A DNA stretch of 64,000 nucleotides from Silurus meridionalis. Its lineage: Eukaryota > Chordata > Actinopteri > Siluriformes > Siluridae. The position numbers were made by a program, and so were the translations under genes. Of the stretch, positions 1-12,134 are shown in pieces. Positions within the stretch are counted from its first letter, which is position 1; the number at the start of each line of letters is the position of its first letter. Below the pieces are notes generated by a model, which had not been told where the DNA came from, did no database searches, and was given only the letters and a program-made list of their open reading frames with translations. Where the stretch lies: NCBI RefSeq assembly GCF_014805685.1, contig NC_060891.1, positions 3,139,001-3,203,000 on the forward strand, in the 5' to 3' direction.

Positions 1-177
1 ATTTTAGCTTAAATCTTGAAATGTCTCTGTTTACTCTTTCGTTTAAACCGTGTAACACTTTCCTATTCATAGGTTTGCGCATGTCGACTTGCCAGGTCAG
101 TACACACCAAAGATTTGCTGTAGGGTTCAAATACTCGAGTCATTGCAAAACATTGAGTGTGTGTGTGTTCAGACTGA

Positions 178-350
178 TTTGACCTTGTGGGGACCTTTTT
201 CATATATATATATATATTTTTTTTTTATGTTGACTTTTTATATATATATATGAGATATATTACATACAGTATATTTAAAAAAAAATGGCCTAATGTCCCC
301 ACAAGCAATGACAAGTAAGGTCCCCAAAAAGCATTTCTGTGTTGCTTTGG
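178..350. repeat. MITE-like repeat ('ccttgtggggacc' family), copy 1
   Basis: The block starts with a cagactgatttgacc-type sequence and 'ttgtggggacc', has an AT-rich centre, and ends with 'ggcctaatgtccccacaag' and 'aaggtccccaaaaagc'. A second copy lies at about 2585-2785 with the same order of motifs. The opposed 'tggggacc' and 'ggtcccca' ends suggest a non-autonomous DNA element with inverted termini. The family name is not known to me. Confidence 0.6.
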
Positions 351-1344
351 AAAGGTTTTGCTTAATCAGATTCAAATCAAAATTTTCCCCCAAGTTGTAA
401 CCTCATGGTAGAGGTAAATTTCATTTCTGTAAATGTACTTAATGCTATGAATAACTGGTTTAATAAGTATATATATTTTATTGAGAAGTTCTCTGTTGTT
501 CCCCACATGGAAATGGACAACAAAGGGATTTTTCATTTGTATGCAACCTCGTATTTATACCCCCTGGAAACAGAACTTGATTACAGACAACAGAGTTCAT
601 GGGGGTAGTTTTTCAGGAATTAATAATTTATTTGCATTTATTTCAATAATATGATATATGATATAAATAAAGATCCTGATGTGAATAATTTTGCTTTCGG
701 GTGAAGTGATTCACTGGGTCAGGGTGCCAATAATTAAACAATTTGCCAGATAGCACAATCACAGCATAAACAATCTGCACAGAAATGGCTAAAATGGCAC
801 AAAATGCAACGAAAGAGCGACAGAAGGCATCAGGCTGTACATTTTCAAGTGAATTCTTGTCTGCATCGGTGTGGAGGTGGATGTTAAAGATAAACTGGCG
901 GAGGGAGAACACGAGGAGAAATACAGTCTGATAACACACACAAACACACACACACACAGCTTATATAATAGCTCTGCTACAGAGGTTTTCATATTCATAT
1001 CCACATCCTAATGCAGCTGTGAGCAGTAGATGTTTAGACGACACACCCACTTAATGGACACTGGGAAATTCCGTCTGGTCACTGATAACGATGATGATGC
1101 AGCATTTAGTACGTGTGTGTGTGTATAAAGGTTTTTATATATATTCTCACACATATTCCGTATTAGAAATTAGACAGACTTTACATTCAACATGAGGTCA
1201 AATCCACATGGCCGAGAGATAATTAGCTAGTGAGTGTGTTTCCAGGTCAGTGTGTTTCTGACTTCCTGCTTGTAAAAAAAAAGAAACTATCACAAGACAA
1301 TATCCTCAATCCTGATTTTAGTAGCTAATTATCTATAAAATGCC

Positions 1345-1505
1345 ATCTCCATGAAGCTAGCCTTATGCACAGGGGGTATTGTCATGCTGGAACAGGTTTG
1401 AGTCTTCAGGGAAAAATTCACGCTTCGGCATCCTCCATCTTTATGGTATCCTCTTGAGGAAGAACTTCATATGGCTGAAAAAGTCAGGTGTCCCAGTGTC
1501 TCTTA
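1345..1505 (+). mobile_element. Tc1-like MITE fragment
   Basis: The fragment contains 'ttgtcatgctggaacagg' and ends 'aaaagtcaggtgtcccag', matching the second half of the miniature Tc1-like element seen elsewhere in this window (for example 24455-24845). The 5' half is missing. It sits inside clmn intron 1. Confidence 0.65.
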
Positions 1506-2074
1506 AGACCACCGCAATACAACAGCAACAGTTTTCATTGAATTGTTTTGTTCTTTTTTTTCCCATCATAAAATTCAACAGATTTCTCCAGTAACTACGT
1601 GTAGCACTGGAAGGGTTCGGAATGATAAAGTGCACCGTGCACCACTGCAGCTCTCTGGGATTTCCATCGCATCTCAGCAGGAAGAACAATTCAACCGTGC
1701 TCCCCTGAGACAACCTTGTGCTTCCAAGAAGCAGAGGATTAGATAATAGATTATTTTCCACAACTGTGTCCCAATGCCGTCCAAACAACGTGGATGACTC
1801 AACAGTTCTACGCTCTGGCGGCGGTTTTACGAGACTTAAACAAACACTGCACACTTCTGGAGGAGGACGGGAAGAGAAAATCGACTTTGCTCAGTGTCGA
1901 CTGGACACCGGAGTGGGAGGTGTGGAGCACAGGACAGTATTGATGGAGTAACAGAAAGAGAGTGGAAGAAACAGGGGTGGAAAGGCTTCGTCCGAATACG
2001 CAGTCCAGAATCGTGAACAATGCAGCCTACAGTCACTACAAGTTGGCTTTTGAAAAACTCCCTCGGAATAGACG

Positions 2075-2800
2075 TTTGTATGGTTGTGTTTGTGTGTGTA
2101 TACGTGTTTATATCTCAGTGTAGAATAAACGTCCCCACAAAGATAGGAATAACATATTTAGCATAGTGGGGACATTGGTCTGAAAAACCAACGTCTTTAG
2201 TTTTTGGTTTTGCTTCTTTCCATGTATAAATGTAATATTAATAATGTATTATTTCCATGTTTTGTGTGTGGCAATAGCTAATATTTCAACAACAAGCAAA
2301 CACCTTTCAGCTCAATTGGTGTAGTTCATTTTTATGTTTTGTGTAAATAACTGCTGCAGGTGTTTTTTTTTTTTGTTTTTTTTTTAAACAAACAAAAACT
2401 GTTTTTCCTGTTCCATGTGGGAACAACCCAAATGTGCCTATGAGGAAAACTTGTTTTTGATTGTAAAAAAAACAAAACAAAAAATACCTGTAGCTAGAAA
2501 AAAACACTAACTATGCCAAATAGTATGTAAGACATTTGTATATCTTAATGGGAACCAAACATCCCAAAGATAGGAATATCAGACAGATTTGACATTGTGG
2601 GGACCTTTTTTGGTCCTCACAATTACAACCAGTGTTATTAAACAAAGCGCAGTATATATATAATATATATTATTTTTTGGGTTTTTTTATTTTGACTTTT
2701 TATATATATGAGATATATTACATATATTTAAAAAATGGCCTAATGTCCCCACAAGCATTGGCAATTAAGGTCCCCAAAAAGCTTGTTTTGATTACAAAAA
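2075..2800. repeat. MITE-like repeats, 'tccccacaaagataggaat' and copy 2 of 'gtggggacc' family
   Basis: An element starting near 2130 ('cgtccccacaaagatagg') is followed by 'agtggggacattggtc'. A second part from 2565 carries 'cccaaagataggaatatc', 'attgtggggacc' and the same AT-rich core and 'tccccacaagcattgg' end as the copy at 178-350. Between about 2190 and 2550 the sequence is AT-rich with no recognisable content. This may be two nested or tandem insertions. Confidence 0.55.
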
Positions 2801-4147
2801 AATAGTTTAAGAGCCAAAAATTGTGTGTGGAGGGAATTATGGGAAATCTTGGTGGTTACAAAATGACCCCACACACACACTGGACAGGTTTAATTTCCCG
2901 GCTAGGTAGTCCCCATAAGCTTAAAATGCTAAAAGCTTTACATTGGGTTGCAGGAGAATCGAAAGAAAATTTAAGTGGTGATTTCTTTAGGTGGTTGTAG
3001 CATTAACAATGATCCTTGAGTGGTCCTTCAAATCTGACCACTCAAGTCCTTGTTCCTAAAAAGCTGCCATCTTAATGTCTGGATCTCATAACAGACATTA
3101 CATTCATAACCTGAAACTTCAAATCAACAGTGTGACATTTAGCAGATGAAAAACTGTAAGCCCTGCCATCTGGGAAGACAAATTAGCTTTTTCTCTCAGG
3201 TAGGATTTCTTGTTTTTTTTCCCCTTCAACTTAGCTAGACTCAATTCTATATGTTTCTAGGTCATTTTGGATGTAGTTATTGTGACCGACGTTACAATCC
3301 GGACAGACTTCCAAACGCTACAAAGGATGTCCACGAGCTTTTCCCCAGCAGACTGTGAAGCAGACTGTGAAATGTGCAAGCAAATGAGAAGGCAGAGTTC
3401 GAGTCTAGATGACATCTATTCCACAGATAAGAGGTGGTAGCACTTAGCGACTGAGGGGGTGGTTGAAGTTTTAATTCAATTTTACACCAATGATTAGCAG
3501 GTTTCGTTGCTGATTCACATACACGCTAACATTAAACAGTCAGGACACATCGACAAGGAAATCCTGAAAGACATATTAAACACAGTTGAACAGAGCGCTG
3601 AGTTCAGTTGCTTCCAATTCAGTCGCTTCAGATTGCTCTGTTCTAGCGAGCAACCAATTAAGATGAGGAATAGCAAGCTAGTGCCAACACCAAGCCAACA
3701 AACTAGCTTAATTTACACATATAAACCAGGATAAAGTATAGATGTCATGACAAATTTGGTTATATAAACCCCACATTGTAATCGAACCTCGATTTACACC
3801 GAGACTACACGGCGTGAAACAGGCTCTAGAGTAAATGAACCTCTAGAGCCAAGATGAGCATTAACCTCTGGACCACTAACGACCCAGATGAAGAGCATCT
3901 TAAATCCTACAGATAACAGCTCTCCGACCCAATTTAATGTTGTTTCACTAATGATTCAATCCAAAGGGGAAACCGCGTTTGTGTGGATCCTCTGAGGAAA
4001 TGCAGACAAAAGAACAGATTTTTAAACAGTGCCTGCATTTAACCCCAATCTACAGATCAATACAAGGAAGTCTCAATACCAGGGATATACGAGGTAAATT
4101 TCCCTCTGGGATACATAAAGTGATTCCATCAATCTAGCTATCTAGCC

Positions 4148-4148
<1 letters not shown>

Positions 4149-4207
<59 letters not shown>
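4149..4207. repeat. (TATC)n microsatellite
   Basis: An uninterrupted TATC array of about 15 units, directly upstream of the first minisatellite block. Confidence 0.95.
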
Positions 4208-4208
<1 letters not shown>

Positions 4209-4229
4209 GAAGTAGACAGAGGATAAAGA

Positions 4230-4610
4230 AATGTAAGAGCATCATTTGAAGAATTGTTTATATATTAATGGTATCAAATGAGGAGTCATTTACAGCTACA
4301 TGTGTATCATTTGAAGATTCATTTACATAATAAATAAATAAAAAAATACATAGAAAGCTTGTAAACGACTCATAATTCTTAACTCCTCAAATAATATATA
4401 TGAAGAATCATTTACAAATACACATGCATCATTTGAGGATTCGTTTACAAATGTACGTGTATCGTTTGAGGAGTCGTTTACAAACGTACGTATATCATTT
4501 AAGGAGTCATATTAAAACACGTATATTATTTTAGCAGTCATATGCAAATACACGTATATCATTTGAGGAGTCATTCGCAAATGTATGTGTATTAATTAAG
4601 GAGTTCTTTA
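4230..4610. repeat. 31-33 bp minisatellite, block 1 (degenerate)
   Basis: Repeated variants of 'atcatttgaggagtcattt' followed by 'acaaatacacgt'-like spacers recur roughly every 31-35 bp with many substitutions. This is the most diverged block of the family that continues at 5319-6390, 7043-7720, 8823-9200, 10287-10680 and 11125-11335. Confidence 0.85.
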
Positions 4611-5286
4611 CCAATCAAAATTGATTATTTATTTGGTTTTGTGTGTCTTTATGAATGTTTTTTAAGTGTCAGCTTTTTTTTTTTATCACCTCACAAATTC
4701 ACAGCATTCAAAAGAGATGTGTTTTTCAGTCTCATCGTTGTTGTAAAGATAAAATGTAGCTGAACAAGTCAGTTCTTGCAGTGAAACAGCTCATAAGTTT
4801 CATTCACACATTTAAGATCTCTATCAACACACGCAGGTTTCATCTATTTTATATTTTCTCACATCTTTTTTTTTTAAGTCAAAACATGATATACACTGTC
4901 CACTTTGAAAAAAGGAACACCAGTAAGCCTGCTCATTCCTGCAATTATCTGATCATCCAAATCCAACCCAGAAGCTAACATTTATATCACACATCAGAAT
5001 CTGATTTCGGCTACTGTAACGGTTGTTGATGTTAGACAGGGTGGTTTGAGTGTTCAAGAAACCGTGGATCTCATAACCTAAAAGAACAATCAGACCGGTT
5101 TAAGCTGATAGGAAAGCTCTGATAATGTAGATAACCAGGCTTTCCAAACGTGGTGAGCATCAAAAGCATCTCAGAATGAACATGTTGAGTCCTTGAGGAG
5201 GATGAGCCATAAGAGCAGAAGGCCACATCCGGGTCCACAATTGTCAGAGAAGATGAGGAATCCCTTAATGAAACCCTAAATCTATA

Positions 5287-5318
<32 letters not shown>
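5287..5318. repeat. (TGTC)n microsatellite
   Basis: Eight TGTC units immediately precede the second minisatellite block. Confidence 0.95.
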
Positions 5319-6390
5319 ATTTGAGGAGGTGTTTGGTATCATTAGAAGAGTCGTTTACAAATATAAGTGTATTAATTAAGGAGTCATTTACTATTAAACA
5401 TAATTTGAGAAGTCATTTATGATTACACGTATCATTTGAGGAATCGTTTACAAATGCATGTGTATCATTTAAGGAGTCATTTATAAATACACATGTATAA
5501 TTTGAGGAGTCATTTACAAATGTATGCGTATAATTTGAGGAGTCATTTACAAATACACATGTATCATTTAAGGAGTCATTTACCACTGTATGTGTATCAT
5601 TCGGGAAGTCATTTACAAATACAGGTGTTTCACTTGAGGAGTCGTTTACAAATGTACATGTATCATTTTAGGAGTCGTTTAAAATGTGTGTATCATTTGA
5701 GGAGTTGTTTACAAATACACATGTATCATTCGAGGAGTCAAATGACAAATGTATGTCTATCACTTGGGGAGTAATTTACAAATGTATGTGCATCATTTAG
5801 GATGTCAATTACAAATATAGGTGCATCACTTGAGAAGTCGTTTACAAATAGACGTATTATTTGAGGAGTCATTTAAAATGTATGTGTATCATTTAAAGGT
5901 GTTATTTACAAATGTATTATTTGGAGAGTCATTTACAAATGTATGCGTATAATTTGAGGAGTCATTTACAAATACACATGTATCATTTAAGGAGTCATTT
6001 ACCACTGTATGTGTATCATTCGGGAAGTCATTTACAAATACAGGTGTTTCACTTGAGGAGTCGTTTACAAATGTACATGTATCATTTTAGGAGTCGTTTA
6101 AAATGTGTGTATCATTTGAGGAGTTGTTTACAAATACACATGTATCATTCGAGGAGTCAAATGACAAATGTATGTCTATCACTTGGGGAGTAATTTACAA
6201 ATGTATGTGCATCATTTAGGATGTCAATTACAAATATAGGTGCATCACTTGAGAAGTCGTTTACAAATAGACGTATCATTTGAGGAGTCATTTAAAATGT
6301 ATGTGTATCATTTAAAGGTGTTATTTACAAATGTATTATTTGGAGAGTCATTTACAAATACATGCGTATCATTTGAGAAGTAAATAAGTG
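5319..6390. repeat. Minisatellite block 2 with internal ~419 bp higher-order duplication
   Basis: Units are near 33 bp ('catttgaggagtcatttac' plus 'aaatgtatgtgtat'), so one plus-strand frame stays open and reads as an 11-residue repeat; this is not a gene. The section about 5508-5926 recurs almost identically at about 5927-6345 (offset 419 bp), differing for instance by 'cgtattattt' against 'cgtatcattt'. The near identity against the divergence between single units indicates a recent multi-unit duplication. Confidence 0.9.
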
Positions 6391-6704
6391 AAATAAGTGA
6401 AAATGGGAACACCAATGCCATCATTAGATGAGGCTGCATTCCTATAGAGAAATCTTTTACAACTCTAACATGTGATAAGCTTTTGATGTTTCACGGAGGG
6501 TATTTTTTGGACCGAGTTCCACATAAACCCACACACACACGGTACAGACTCCGAGTCCCAACCTCCTCTCGAGAGGCTAGAGTGTGTGGGAACATACTGC
6601 GCTGAAATTCCAGCTCTTTTGCAGAGGCTGATGCTCTTTCAGTGTGCAGTGTGGGTTACACAATCCGCTCTGAGGCAAGTGTTCTCTGCAGCATTCTCAC
6701 TTCT

Positions 6705-6713
<9 letters not shown>

Positions 6714-6742
<29 letters not shown>
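6714..6742. repeat. (TG)n microsatellite
   Basis: About 14 TG units in the clmn intron; the 6390-7040 interval around it otherwise shows no recognisable feature. Confidence 0.95.
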
Positions 6743-6743
<1 letters not shown>

Positions 6744-7042
6744 ACGTAATAAGCTTGTGCAATTGTGTGAAATGTATAGAAATATAATGTATCGAGAAAA
6801 TACTTAATAAAAAAGGTAAAAAATTACACTAGAAATGTTATTATATATTTGTATATTAGTAATATATGTACACGTTTGCCATCTATTATACGTAGCACGT
6901 GGGTTGAACCTAACAGGTCTATCCTCGTTCATCCATCGGTAGCTGTCGTGTTGCTATGGGATCCACACGAGAGGCACAAGCGATGTTTCACCTGCGATTC
7001 GATAGGCTGCAACTTTTCATATGATAAAATGGGGGGATAAAA

Positions 7043-7720
7043 TGATATACACATATCATTTGAGGAGTCATTTATAATTACGCGTCATTTGAGGAGTCAT
7101 TTATGATTACGCGTGTCATTTGAGGAGTCATTTATGATTACGCGTGTCATTTGAGGAGTCATTTATGATTACACACATCATTTGAGGAGTCATTTTTGAT
7201 TACACGTGTCATTTGAGGAGTCATTTTTGATTACACGTGTCATTTGAGGAGTCATTTATGATTACATGTATCATTTGAGGAGTCATTTATGATTACATGT
7301 ATCATTTGAGGAGTCATTTATAATTACACGTGTCATTTGAGGAGTCATTTATGATTACATGTGTCATTTGAGGAGTCATTTATGATTACATGTATCATTT
7401 AAAAAGTAATTTTTGACTGCACGTGTCATTTGAGGAGTCATTTATGATTACATGTATCATTTGAGGAGTCATTTATGATTACATGTATCATTTGAGGAGT
7501 CATTTATAATTACACGTGTCATTTGAGGAGTCATTTATGATTACATGTGTCATTTGAGGAGTCATTTATGATTACATGTATCATTTAAAAAGTAATTTTT
7601 GACTGCACGTGTGTCATCTGAGGAGTCATTTATGATAACACGTGTATTATTTGAGTAGTTATTAATGATTACACGAATCATTTGAGGAGTCATATACGAC
7701 TATACATGCATCATTTACAG
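7043..7720. repeat. Minisatellite block 3 (31 bp units)
   Basis: Here the unit is mostly 31 bp: 'tcatttgaggagtcattta' followed by 'tgattacatgta' or 'tgattacacgtg'. It is the most homogeneous block. The unit is not a multiple of three, so no frame stays open. Two internal multi-unit repeats ending in 'aaaaagtaatttttgactgc' (near 7395 and 7590) again show multi-unit copying. Confidence 0.93.
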
Positions 7721-8563
7721 ATTCATATACGATTAAACGTGCATCATTTGAGGTCATTCCCAGCTCCAAACTCTTTTCATGCTTCATGTAAGAAAAAGAT
7801 ATTTTAGTTTCGCTTTCGTTTAAAGAGCTGCAATTACTGAAATACACTTTCTTTGATTTTCCTGAAAAGAAACTGGAAGGTCACTTCAGCAGACACTTAA
7901 TGTTGGTTTTTAATCCAAGCCTCATGATAGTTCAAAAGCCGAATGAAAACAGAGCCCTTTCGAAATTACATATTAAAATTTGCTGGACTTTGGGATGCAT
8001 GTGATCTTCCTACAAACTTGTCCAAAAAAGGAAACTTAATAGACTGGTTCCTGCAGTCATGCAGCCTACACAGACTTTATCTCACCAACACATCTGTCTC
8101 TCTTTTTCTCTCTCTTTCTTTCTCTCACGCCAAACAGAAGATTGTCAGAGGAACAATCTTGTACAGAAGCCATGAAAATAACGTTGTTACGTATCGTATA
8201 ACTGATTATAAGCGCACGCCGAACAAAAGCTAAATCCTCAGATTAACTCCCGCAGTGATTACGCAAGTTTATCCGGACACAAACTCGACACCTCAGAGGT
8301 GCAACACCGTGGCGTTAATGAAACACGTGAGACCGAACGCGTGAAGCTACAGTGGGCGAGGCGACCGGATTTTTCTTAAGATTTGTTTACGTGCCGAACA
8401 ACAGAAGGAGGCTAGACGCTGGAGGCCAGACGGAGTAAAGCCACGGCAGACACTCAGCTTTACTGTAAAATCCGCCCGATTCATTTCTACCTGGGAAACT
8501 TTTCTTGTATCACATGACGCCACAGAAAGCAAAACTCTTTAAACAAAGCACTGATCAATATTT

Positions 8564-8638
<75 letters not shown>

Positions 8639-8915
8639 GGGGTCATAACTGTTTGGAAGCTCATTGTGCTGCTTGTGTATCAAGAAGAGCAGGAAATAAC
8701 ACAAACAGCTTCATCAGTACACTGTAAATATGATCTGGATGTTTGTACGTAATGGGATTGTCCTCGGTCATCCGTCCATAACCGTCTTGTTGCCATGGTT
8801 ACAAATTTACACTGCTATGGGTTTCATTTGAGGTGTTGTTTGGAAATGTAAGAGGATCATTAGAGGAAGTTAATTTCGAAAATCGTGTGTCATTTGAGGA
8901 GTCGTTTACAAAGTC
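7452..8915. repeat. 1.46 kb tandem duplication, copy A
   Basis: This segment runs from inside minisatellite block 3, through non-repetitive sequence and an (AT)n tract, to the start of block 4. It is repeated at 8916-10380 with a constant offset of 1464 bp. Visible differences are few: a one-base change in a poly-T/C run, 'gaggcgacc' against 'agggcgacc', 'gtggcgtta' against 'gtaggcgtta', and a 2-base deletion in 'catatacgac'. Both breakpoints lie in minisatellite units, so unequal exchange within the minisatellite is the likely cause. Confidence 0.9.
8563..8634. repeat. (AT)n microsatellite in copy A
   Basis: A pure AT array of about 36 units, followed by 'tatggggtcataactg'. The same array and flank occur in copy B at about 10029-10099. 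Confidence 0.95.
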
Positions 8916-9200
8916 CATGTATCATTTGAGGAGTCATTTATGATTACATGTATCATTTGAGGAGTCATTTATAATTACACGTGTCATTTGAGGAGTCATT
9001 TATGATTACATGTGTCATTTGAGGAGTCATTTATGATTACATGTATCATTTAAAAAGTAATTTTTGACTGCACGTGTGTCATCTGAGGAGTCATTTATGA
9101 TAACACGTGTATTATTTGAGTAGTTATTAATGATTACACGAATCATTTGAGGAGTCATATCGACTATACATGCATCATTTACAGATTCATATACGATTAA
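8823..9200. repeat. Minisatellite block 4
   Basis: The array of 'tcatttgaggagtcattta' units at the junction between the two 1.46 kb copies. It contains the same variant order as the end of block 3, as expected from the duplication. Confidence 0.9.
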
Positions 9201-10027
9201 ACGTGCATCATTTGAGGTCATTCCCAGCTCCAAACTCTTTTCATGCTTCATGTAAGAAAAAGATATTTTAGTTTCGCTTTCGTTTAAAGAGCTGCAATTA
9301 CTGAAATACACTTTCTTTGATTTTCCTGAAAAGAAACTGGAAGGTCACTTCAGCAGACACTTAATGTTGGTTTTTAATCCAAGCCTCATGATAGTTCAAA
9401 AGCCGAATGAAAACAGAGCCCTTTCGAAATTACATATTAAAATTTGCTGGACTTTGGGATGCATGTGATCTTCCTACAAACTTGTCCAAAAAAGGAAACT
9501 TAATAGACTGGTTCCTGCAGTCATGCAGCCTACACAGACTTTATCTCACCAACACATCTGTCTCTCTTTCTCTCTCTTTCTTTCTCTCACGCCAAACAGA
9601 AGATTGTCAGAGGAACAATCTTGTACAGAAGCCATGAAAATAACGTTGTTACGTATCGTATAACTGATTATAAGCGCACGCCGAACAAAAGCTAAATCCT
9701 CAGATTAACTCCCGCAGTGATTACGCAAGTTTATCCGGACACAAACTCGACACCTCAGAGGTGCAACACCGTAGGCGTTAATGAAACACGTGAGACCGAA
9801 CGCGTGAAGCTACAGTGGGCGAGGGCGACCGGATTTTTCTTAAGATTTGTTTACGTGCCGAACAACAGAAGGAGGCTAGACGCTGGAGGCCAGACGGAGT
9901 AAAGCCACGGCAGACACTCAGCTTTACTGTAAAATCCGCCCGATTCATTTCTACCTGGGAAACTTTTCTTGTATCACATGACGCCACAGAAAGCAAAACT
10001 CTTTAAACAAAGCACTGATCAATATTT

Positions 10028-10102
<75 letters not shown>

Positions 10103-10380
10103 GGGGTCATAACTGTTTGGAAGCTCATTGTGCTGCTTGTGTATCAAGAAGAGCAGGAAATAACACAAACAGCTTCATCAGTACACTGTAAATATGATCT
10201 GGATGTTTGTACGTAATGGGATTGTCCTCGGTCATCCGTCCATAACCGTCTTGTTGCCATGGTTACAAATTTACACTGCTATGGGTTTCATTTGAGGTGT
10301 TGTTTGGAAATGTAAGAGGATCATTAGAGGAAGTTAATTTCGAAAATCGTGTGTCATTTGAGGAGTCGTTTACAAAAGTC
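8916..10380. repeat. 1.46 kb tandem duplication, copy B
   Basis: Second copy of 7452-8915, ending at 'tttacaaaagtccatgttt', after which the two copies diverge. Short open frames inside occur twice because of the duplication and none resembles a known protein. Confidence 0.9.
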
Positions 10381-10680
10381 CATGTTTCATTTAAGGAATC
10401 ATTTACAAAAAGTGAGTCTGTGTCACATGAGGAATGTAAGAAAACAGGAGTCATTTGGGAATGTACGTGTGCCATTTAAAGAGTCATTTACAGTTTCAAA
10501 TGGATCAATTATGAAGTCATAAACTCATTCGAGTGAGAATACGTTGCGATCTTGAGGAGTCGTATACTATAAAAGTGTGCTGTTTCAGCAACTCTGAGTG
10601 TGTCGTTTAATGAGTCGCTTTCAAGTTGCATCTAAATAAAAGGGTAGCATTTGAGGAGTCGTTTAAGGAGTTAACCGCAC
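10287..10680. repeat. Minisatellite block 5 (degenerate)
   Basis: Diverged units of the same family, such as 'catttaaggaatcatttac' and 'tcatttgggaatgtacgtg', interspersed with unrelated bases. Confidence 0.75.
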
Positions 10681-11124
10681 GTTTTCGTTTGTAAAACGCT
10701 TGTCCTGTAGAAAAACGAATCTGAATTCATACGTTGGTTTTCATCCAAAATGAGCTCAACAGTTAACTTCTACAACATCCAAATGTACCTCTTAGTATCC
10801 AGATCTTTTCAGTACTGCCATTTAATCTACTGCTAGAGCAGCTCTTTTACAGAAAATCCCCGAAAATGGTTAGTTCCGGTCCCGCAATCTGATAAGTCGA
10901 TTTAACGTTTTAGGAAATGTTTATAGTTACATTTCCTATAAAACACACAAAATTCTACTTTCTGGTTCAAACTGTTACTACAGTAATGTTCGCAATATTA
11001 TCATACGTGGCAAATTATCATTTTAACCAACTTTAAAGTTATAAAGTGGGTGTGGCTTCTTGACGATCTATTTTAGATTTTTATTTTACACTTACTGGTT
11101 TACAGAAAGTATCTACAGCGACTC

Positions 11125-11335
11125 AATGAGGAGTCAATTATGATTACATGTGTCATTTGAGGAGTCATTTATGATTACACGTGTCATTTGAGGAGTCATT
11201 TATGATTACACGTGTCATTTGAGGAGTCATTTATGATTACATGTGTCATTTGAGGAGTCATTTATGATTACATGTGTCATTTGAGGAGTCATTTAAAATG
11301 ACCTGTATCATTTGAGGAGTCATTTATGATTACAT
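11125..11335. repeat. Minisatellite block 6
   Basis: Six or seven homogeneous 31 bp units ('gtgtcatttgaggagtcatt'). It is bracketed by two copies of 'acagaaagtatctacagcg' (about 11104 and 11381), which suggests that the array split or duplicated this flank. Confidence 0.9.
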
Positions 11336-12049
11336 GACGATCTATTTCACACCATGCCACTTTATCTAACTTTCTGGTTTACAGAAAGTATCTACAGCGA
11401 CTCAATGCCAAAAACAGACGTCGGACAAGAGCCGGAGACATCCAACGCCACAAGCGAGAGCAACCGTGACCCATCAGATATGGGTGTGTCCGACGCCAGA
11501 TTTGTTTTTGCGATCTACCGCAGAGCGTATGTGATCCGACTCTCGAAATGTTGCCCAAAAAACAGACCACGATTTCTCGTTGATCAAAGTTCAAACATCA
11601 TCTCGCAGCGAGACCTTATATTTGTTGAGAGTAAGAGTGACGTCACAACGTTTATGCAAATTGCCGCTGCGACTACCAGTAGGAGTGAAGGGCGGTCCCA
11701 GGGCACGTGATGTGATTCGACAAAAGTAGCCTCCACCCACTAATTTAGGTTTCTATGGCAACCACTAATTAGACACCCGAGATACCGTCAAAATATCGCA
11801 GTACGATAATAACGGTAATATCGATCACACGTGCGGAGTGTTTTGTGTGTGTGTGTGTGTGTGCGTGTGTGTGCGTGTGGATGAGAGTTGAAGATAGGCT
11901 TGCACACGTTATAACAACTTGTGGATTGAAGCATGCCCGCGGTGATGGTTGTGCTTGCAGGAGAACATCTCCATGCAACTTTTTGTGCGCTGATCCACCA
12001 TGAGGATGAGGATGAGGAGAAGGAGAAGGATGGAGTGCCGCACACCTAC

Positions 12050-12134
12050 CTTGGAGGTTTTGCACTCGGATGTCGCTGATCTGACCGATCAGTTCCTCAC
12101 GCTCGAACCAGTCAGTCCACTCCTGGCCGGCCAT
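12050..12134 (-). CDS. clmn: Calmin, first coding exon
   Basis: The exon opens with ATG at 12134 and reads MAGQEWTDWFEREELIGQIS, then DIRVQNLQ, ending in a split codon (phase 1) before GTAGGTG. This closely matches the amino terminus of vertebrate calmin as I recall it (MAAHEWDWFQREELIGQISD...), which leads into paired calponin-homology domains that bind actin; the protein ends in a carboxy-terminal membrane anchor. No other in-frame ATG lies just upstream, so the start is well supported. The remaining exons lie beyond the window start. CLMN neighbours SYNE3 on human 14q32, in the same orientation, which supports the call. Identification is by memory of the protein, not by a search. Confidence 0.9.

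Larger units (their letters stand above)
1..12049 (-). other. clmn: clmn intron 1 (partial, repeat-filled)
   Basis: This stretch lies downstream, in transcript sense, of the clmn first-exon donor at 12049/12048. No further calmin exon is recognisable: the next exon should encode the start of the actin-binding CH domain, and no such peptide appears in any minus frame. It is therefore read as a large first intron. It holds MITE-like elements (178-350, 2075-2800), a Tc1-like MITE piece (1345-1505), tetranucleotide arrays, a 31-33 bp minisatellite in six blocks, and a 1.46 kb tandem duplication. The parts at 2880-4140 and 10680-11120 look unique and show nothing I can name. The intron call is an inference from the exon 1 donor. 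Confidence 0.7.

Noticed and set aside
5493..6193. Two identical 93-codon plus-strand frames reading HLRSHLQ-type repeats
   Set aside because: They are translations of the 33 bp minisatellite; copies in the 31 bp blocks are not open.
7662..9996. Paired frames occurring twice (for example 7943-8233 and 9407-9637)
   Set aside because: They recur only because of the 1.46 kb duplication, and the two copies differ by frameshifts, which argues against coding.
4230..11335. CRISPR-like regularly spaced repeats
   Set aside because: The organism is a vertebrate, spacers are variants of one sequence, and the pattern is an ordinary minisatellite.
11354..11710. 118-codon plus-strand frame in clmn intron 1
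   Set aside because: Begins in minisatellite-flanking sequence and resembles no protein I know.
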